Assembly (NCBI GenBank): GCA_019163175.1
Contig: JAFLKN010000015.1
Span: forward strand, 372,001 to 436,000
Direction of reading: 5' to 3'
DNA from: Prolixibacteraceae bacterium
Lineage (GTDB): Bacteria; Bacteroidota; Bacteroidia; Bacteroidales; Prolixibacteraceae
DNA length: 64,000 nucleotides
The notes under the pieces are model-generated. The model was not told the origin of the DNA. It did no database searches and worked only from the letters and a program-made list of their open reading frames with translations. Positions 60,880 through 64,000 of this stretch are shown piece after piece. Within the stretch, counting starts at the first letter, position 1; each line of letters begins with the position of its first letter. A program made the position numbers and the translations under genes.

Positions 60880-63018
60880 ATGAATATTATCCTCCCAATG
60901 CCTAACTCACTCCACGGAAAAAGTAAAGTCATTAAGTTAACTCTACTTGCTCTTACGCTATTAAACTTTCTTGCCGCAACTTGGGCAATTTGGCAGCATA
61001 TTCAATTTCGGCAAGCAGCCTTTACCAAGACAAAAACTGAACTTCAAGGCTTGACCATAAAAGCAAGTAAGGATATTGAGGCCATTTTCAGGAAAGCAAT
61101 GGGAAAGGTTGATTTCATTGCCAAAAATCTTTCATCCGGGCAGCTCGACCAGTCTGGGATGCTGCAACAAATCAAATCACTAATAGCCGAAGACCCCAAT
61201 TATTACGGGTCATCCATCACTTTCCGTCCTTATGGATACGATTCTACAAAGCGTTTGCATGCTCCCTATTTTCACAGAATAATTGGGGACAGTAGCAAAC
61301 TTGAATTAGCCCAGATTGAGGATAGTTACGATTATACCGAGCCAGATTACGATTGGTTCGTTCGGCCAATGAAAGAAGGACGAAGCTGTTGGGGCGAACC
61401 GTATTGGGATCCGGTGGGCGGAACATATATGATCACTTATTCCTCAGTATTTTACGATCCTGATTTCAATTCAGGAAACAAAACACCTTTGGGAGTAGTT
61501 ACCCTTGACATTTCGATGGATTACATCAAAGAAATTATCGAAGATATTGATTTGGGGGCAAGTGGTTTTGGGGCATTGGTTTCTTCGAAAGGTGTCTATC
61601 TGTACCATCCGAATACGGAATATGTTGTCTCACAAAAGTCGATTACCGAGGTTGCCATCGAAAAGAACGACAAGGATCGGCTCGTGATGGCTGAAAAAGC
61701 AGCCAAAGGAGAAAGCGGCTTCATTGATCATTTAAGTACTACAACGAATCAGAAAGCCTGGCTTGTTTTTGAGCCCGTACCATTAACAGGTTGGTCGCTC
61801 CAAAATACCTTTCTAAAAGATGACCTAATCGTTGATGTAGATACCTTCCGACATCATTTGATCTGGATTTTAGTATGCTCGCTTTCATTTTTCCTGTTTT
61901 TACTTGGGTACATCTCCACTATAAATTTAGGCCAAAAGATTAACCGCTTGTTTCTTATTTTTTCCGGATCAATACTAACTGTGCTCGCTGTTGGAGGGAT
62001 TTGGGGCATTGCACTCACCTATAATCCAGCAGATAAAATCAAAGGCATCCGTATTTCTGACAAAGCAACTTTGCACAATACGAAAACCGAGTACGAAGAT
62101 CGTTCTGATAAATTCCATTTTGAAGCGCCCCTGTTTGTACCGACAGGTGTATATATTGATGCACTTAAGTTTTCAGGTCCAAGCGATGTGTTTTTATCGG
62201 GTTATGTGTGGCAAAAATACAGCGCCGATTTTCCTAAAGATCTTGAAAAGGAATTTATGATTTCGAAGGCGACAAATGTGTCGATCGAAAAATTGCACAG
62301 CTCTATCCAGAATGGAATTGAAACAATTCAGTTTCGCTTTGAAGCTGAAATTCGTCAAAAACTAACGCATAAAACCTATCCTTTGGAAGAGGAACTTATC
62401 GAGTTGCAACTCATCCATAAGGAGCTTGACCACAACATTGTGCTCACACCTGACCTTGATGCATACAAGGTACGGAGCGCTTCGCTTCTGCCTGGGCTCG
62501 ATAAAGCTGCATTTATTTCAGGCTGGAACCTGGTAAATTCCTATTATGAAATTCGGCAAAGCGATTTGAATACAAATTTTGGAGTGAATAAAACTGTTGG
62601 GAAAGACAATTTCCCGGTTCTGTTTTTTGATATCGAAATTCAGCGAAATTTTGTCGATGCATTTATCTCCAACCTTACTCCACTCATTATCGTTTCGGTA
62701 ATGCTCTTTTTCATGCTTTTCCTTATGGATAAAATTGATACCGCTAAAGTGTTCAACATTTGCATTGCCATGTTTTTTGTAATTGTGTTTAGCCATATTG
62801 ATATCCGTGAAAAAATTTCGGCTCAGGAGATTTTTTACCTCGAATACTTTTTCTTCATCACCTACGGATTAATCCTTTATGTGGCCCTAAACGCCATTGG
62901 ATGGATTTTGCAGACGAATACCTGGTACTATCGGTATCAAAGCAACATTTATTCGTTGCTGTATTGGCCAATTTTACTGGGGCTAACTTTCGTGGTAACA
63001 GTAATAACCTTTTATTAA
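60880..63018 (+). CDS. Cache-domain sensor fused to ligand-gated-channel-like domain
   Basis: The 712 residues have an uncommon layout. TM1 (about 16-40) leads to a double Cache periplasmic sensor (about 45-320: DPNYYGSSITFRPYGYDSTK, DYDWFVRPMKEGRSCWGEPY, PLGVVTLDISMDYIKEII, GFGALVSSKGVYLYHPNTEY). TM2 and TM3 lie at about 325-347 and 354-377. A second periplasmic domain (about 390-590) includes PTGVYIDALKFSGPSDVFLS and GYVWQKY. Four closely spaced helices follow at about 594-616, 622-640, 650-676 and 690-712. The last five elements match the extracellular domain and M1-M4 of prokaryotic Cys-loop-type channels, including the M1 proline in NLTPLIIV. Ligand and ion are unknown. It is followed 12 bp later by a second channel-like gene. 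Confidence 0.75.
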   Translation: MNIILPMPNSLHGKSKVIKLTLLALTLLNFLAATWAIWQHIQFRQAAFTKTKTELQGLTIKASKDIEAIFRKAMGKVDFIAKNLSSGQLDQSGMLQQIKSLIAEDPNYYGSSITFRPYGYDSTKRLHAPYFHRIIGDSSKLELAQIEDSYDYTEPDYDWFVRPMKEGRSCWGEPYWDPVGGTYMITYSSVFYDPDFNSGNKTPLGVVTLDISMDYIKEIIEDIDLGASGFGALVSSKGVYLYHPNTEYVVSQKSITEVAIEKNDKDRLVMAEKAAKGESGFIDHLSTTTNQKAWLVFEPVPLTGWSLQNTFLKDDLIVDVDTFRHHLIWILVCSLSFFLFLLGYISTINLGQKINRLFLIFSGSILTVLAVGGIWGIALTYNPADKIKGIRISDKATLHNTKTEYEDRSDKFHFEAPLFVPTGVYIDALKFSGPSDVFLSGYVWQKYSADFPKDLEKEFMISKATNVSIEKLHSSIQNGIETIQFRFEAEIRQKLTHKTYPLEEELIELQLIHKELDHNIVLTPDLDAYKVRSASLLPGLDKAAFISGWNLVNSYYEIRQSDLNTNFGVNKTVGKDNFPVLFFDIEIQRNFVDAFISNLTPLIIVSVMLFFMLFLMDKIDTAKVFNICIAMFFVIVFSHIDIREKISAQEIFYLEYFFFITYGLILYVALNAIGWILQTNTWYYRYQSNIYSLLYWPILLGLTFVVTVITFY

Positions 63019-63030
63019 TCGCGGTGTATC

Positions 63031-64000
63031 ATGGTCAGTTTGAATCGGAAAGAAAAATCAGGAATTGCTTTATGGGCGATTATTCTGATCGCATTTTATG
63101 TACTTGCAACCGCATTTGCGGCAATGATCGTTCAACATGATAAAGCCGACTCGAAGAAGCGACAAAGTGATCGGTTAAATCCTTTCATTCAGGAATCAGG
63201 ATATACTGAAACTGATTCAGATATGCCAAGCCAGGTAAACGCAGATAGTGTAAAAGTCGGACTATATGTGGATCACATTGTTGATTTTTCAACAAAAAAT
63301 ACGAATTGGACTGTAGATTTCTACGTCTGGTTTACCTGGAAAAATAAAGACTTGCAACCGGGCAGAACATTTCAGGTTATAAACGGTGAGATACTTAGTC
63401 GTCAATTGGTTGACTCAATATTTCACGAAAACGAGTATTACGTTCTTTATCGGGTAGTAACTCAGATTACCAAATTTTTCAATATTGCCCGTTATCCCCG
63501 CGATAATCATTTGCTCACTATTTCCATCGAAGACAGTAAGCATCAATGGCAAAATCTCAGGTATATTCCTGAAATAAATACTTCTGATATCAGCTCAAGA
63601 GTAAAGTTACCTGGATATAAGGTTACCGGCGACAGCATGGTTTCAAAGCCTCATCCATATAGGACCAACCGCGGGGATCCCCGCCTTGTAGCTGGCAGTA
63701 AGATTTATTACAACCAGCTTATTTACGGACTTTATATTTCGAGGCCAAACTGGGGTCTCTATTACAAAATGTTCGAATCGTTGTTTGCCTCTGTAGCAAT
63801 TGCCCTCCTTGTATTTTTTATGAACCCGCAGGGAGATGGACGAGTTGGTTTGGGAATTGGAGCCTTCTTTGCAGCAGTAGCCAGCAGTTATATAACATCA
63901 TCCGAATTACCCGGAATTGGAATTCTAACGTTAAGCGATTTGGTTAATATTTTGGGCATGGTAACTATTTTCTTAAGTGTACTCTGCTCAATCATCGTAA
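63031..64000 (+). CDS. Ligand-gated ion channel-like subunit (partial, runs off the window)
   Basis: The ATG at 63031 begins a frame of at least 323 residues with no stop before the edge. It has TM1 at about 11-31, then an extracellular ligand-binding-like domain. Family landmarks are VKVGLYVDHIVDFSTKNTNW, TVDFYVWFTWKNKDLQ and NIARYPRDNHLLTISIEDS. The last is the prokaryotic counterpart of the Cys-loop (YPxDxxxLxIxxE) without the cysteines. Hydrophobic segments follow at about 250-267 and 276-292, and a third begins near 308. It is in the same operon as the Cache-channel fusion, so the two could form a hetero-oligomer. Confidence 0.75.
   Translation, partial: MVSLNRKEKSGIALWAIILIAFYVLATAFAAMIVQHDKADSKKRQSDRLNPFIQESGYTETDSDMPSQVNADSVKVGLYVDHIVDFSTKNTNWTVDFYVWFTWKNKDLQPGRTFQVINGEILSRQLVDSIFHENEYYVLYRVVTQITKFFNIARYPRDNHLLTISIEDSKHQWQNLRYIPEINTSDISSRVKLPGYKVTGDSMVSKPHPYRTNRGDPRLVAGSKIYYNQLIYGLYISRPNWGLYYKMFESLFASVAIALLVFFMNPQGDGRVGLGIGAFFAAVASSYITSSELPGIGILTLSDLVNILGMVTIFLSVLCSIIV

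Noticed and set aside
1-64000. tRNA, rRNA, riboswitch or insertion sequence
   Set aside because: I searched for tRNA-like arms, transposase-like frames and terminal inverted repeats and saw no convincing case. Small RNAs cannot be ruled out by eye.

Overview
The window looks like a chromosomal piece from a Bacteroidota bacterium, probably Bacteroidia/Marinilabiliales-like. The evidence is an Oar-type TonB-dependent receptor with a carboxypeptidase-like N-terminal domain, an ECF sigma/anti-sigma pair next to outer-membrane beta-barrels, weak Shine-Dalgarno sites, -7 elements of the TAnnTTTG type, and moderately AT-rich codon use. No tRNA, rRNA, CRISPR array or insertion sequence was seen.

Positions 1-31,600 are ordinary core and housekeeping genome: a TonB receptor, nadA, ilvE, two DUF proteins (DUF2797 and DUF2461), ispD, an aldo/keto reductase, a lipoprotein, a TetR-TolC-MFP-RND efflux operon with a perfect 20-bp palindromic operator, a DedA/YqaA membrane protein, rbfA, a methyltransferase, a LolC/E-type permease, a multi-PAS histidine kinase split by one in-frame TAG, pepE, an ECF sigma/anti-sigma/outer-membrane-barrel operon, an S41 protease, a dCMP-deaminase-family protein and an orphan CheY-like receiver. 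Several strong hairpin-plus-T-run terminators separate these units.

Positions 31,700-60,870 are the accessory highlight: a complete extracellular contractile injection system (eCIS, Afp/PVC/MAC/AlgoCIS type). Three exported proteins come first; one, and possibly two, carry an Hcp-like loop signature. The injection machine follows, all on the + strand: AAA+ ATPase, DUF4255 cap protein, an unrecognised 341-aa protein, a single sheath with an unusual Lys/Asp/Tyr heptad insertion, two tube proteins, a 60-aa DUF5908 protein, a LysM baseplate hub protein, a VgrG-like spike, a PAAR tip, gp25, a baseplate J-like protein, a small fibre-like protein, a second large baseplate protein and a 1283-aa tape measure. 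A membrane-anchored GH18-like protein with a degenerate catalytic motif comes next. Three consecutive cargo candidates follow. They share an N-terminal module and a junction motif but have unrelated C-termini: a DUF4157/HExxH protein with a His...Cys domain, a small very basic protein, and an ADP-ribosyltransferase-like protein.

Positions 60,880-64,000 hold two tightly linked membrane proteins that look like prokaryotic pentameric ligand-gated ion channel subunits. One is fused to an N-terminal Cache sensor domain. The second runs off the right edge. They begin 9 bp after the last cargo gene, so they may be co-transcribed with it.

Inferred working model: the ATPase, cap, sheath, tube, baseplate and tape measure build a syringe-like particle in the cytoplasm; the N-terminally tagged cargo proteins are loaded into it; the membrane-bound GH18-like protein may anchor or release it. 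The role of the channel pair is unknown.
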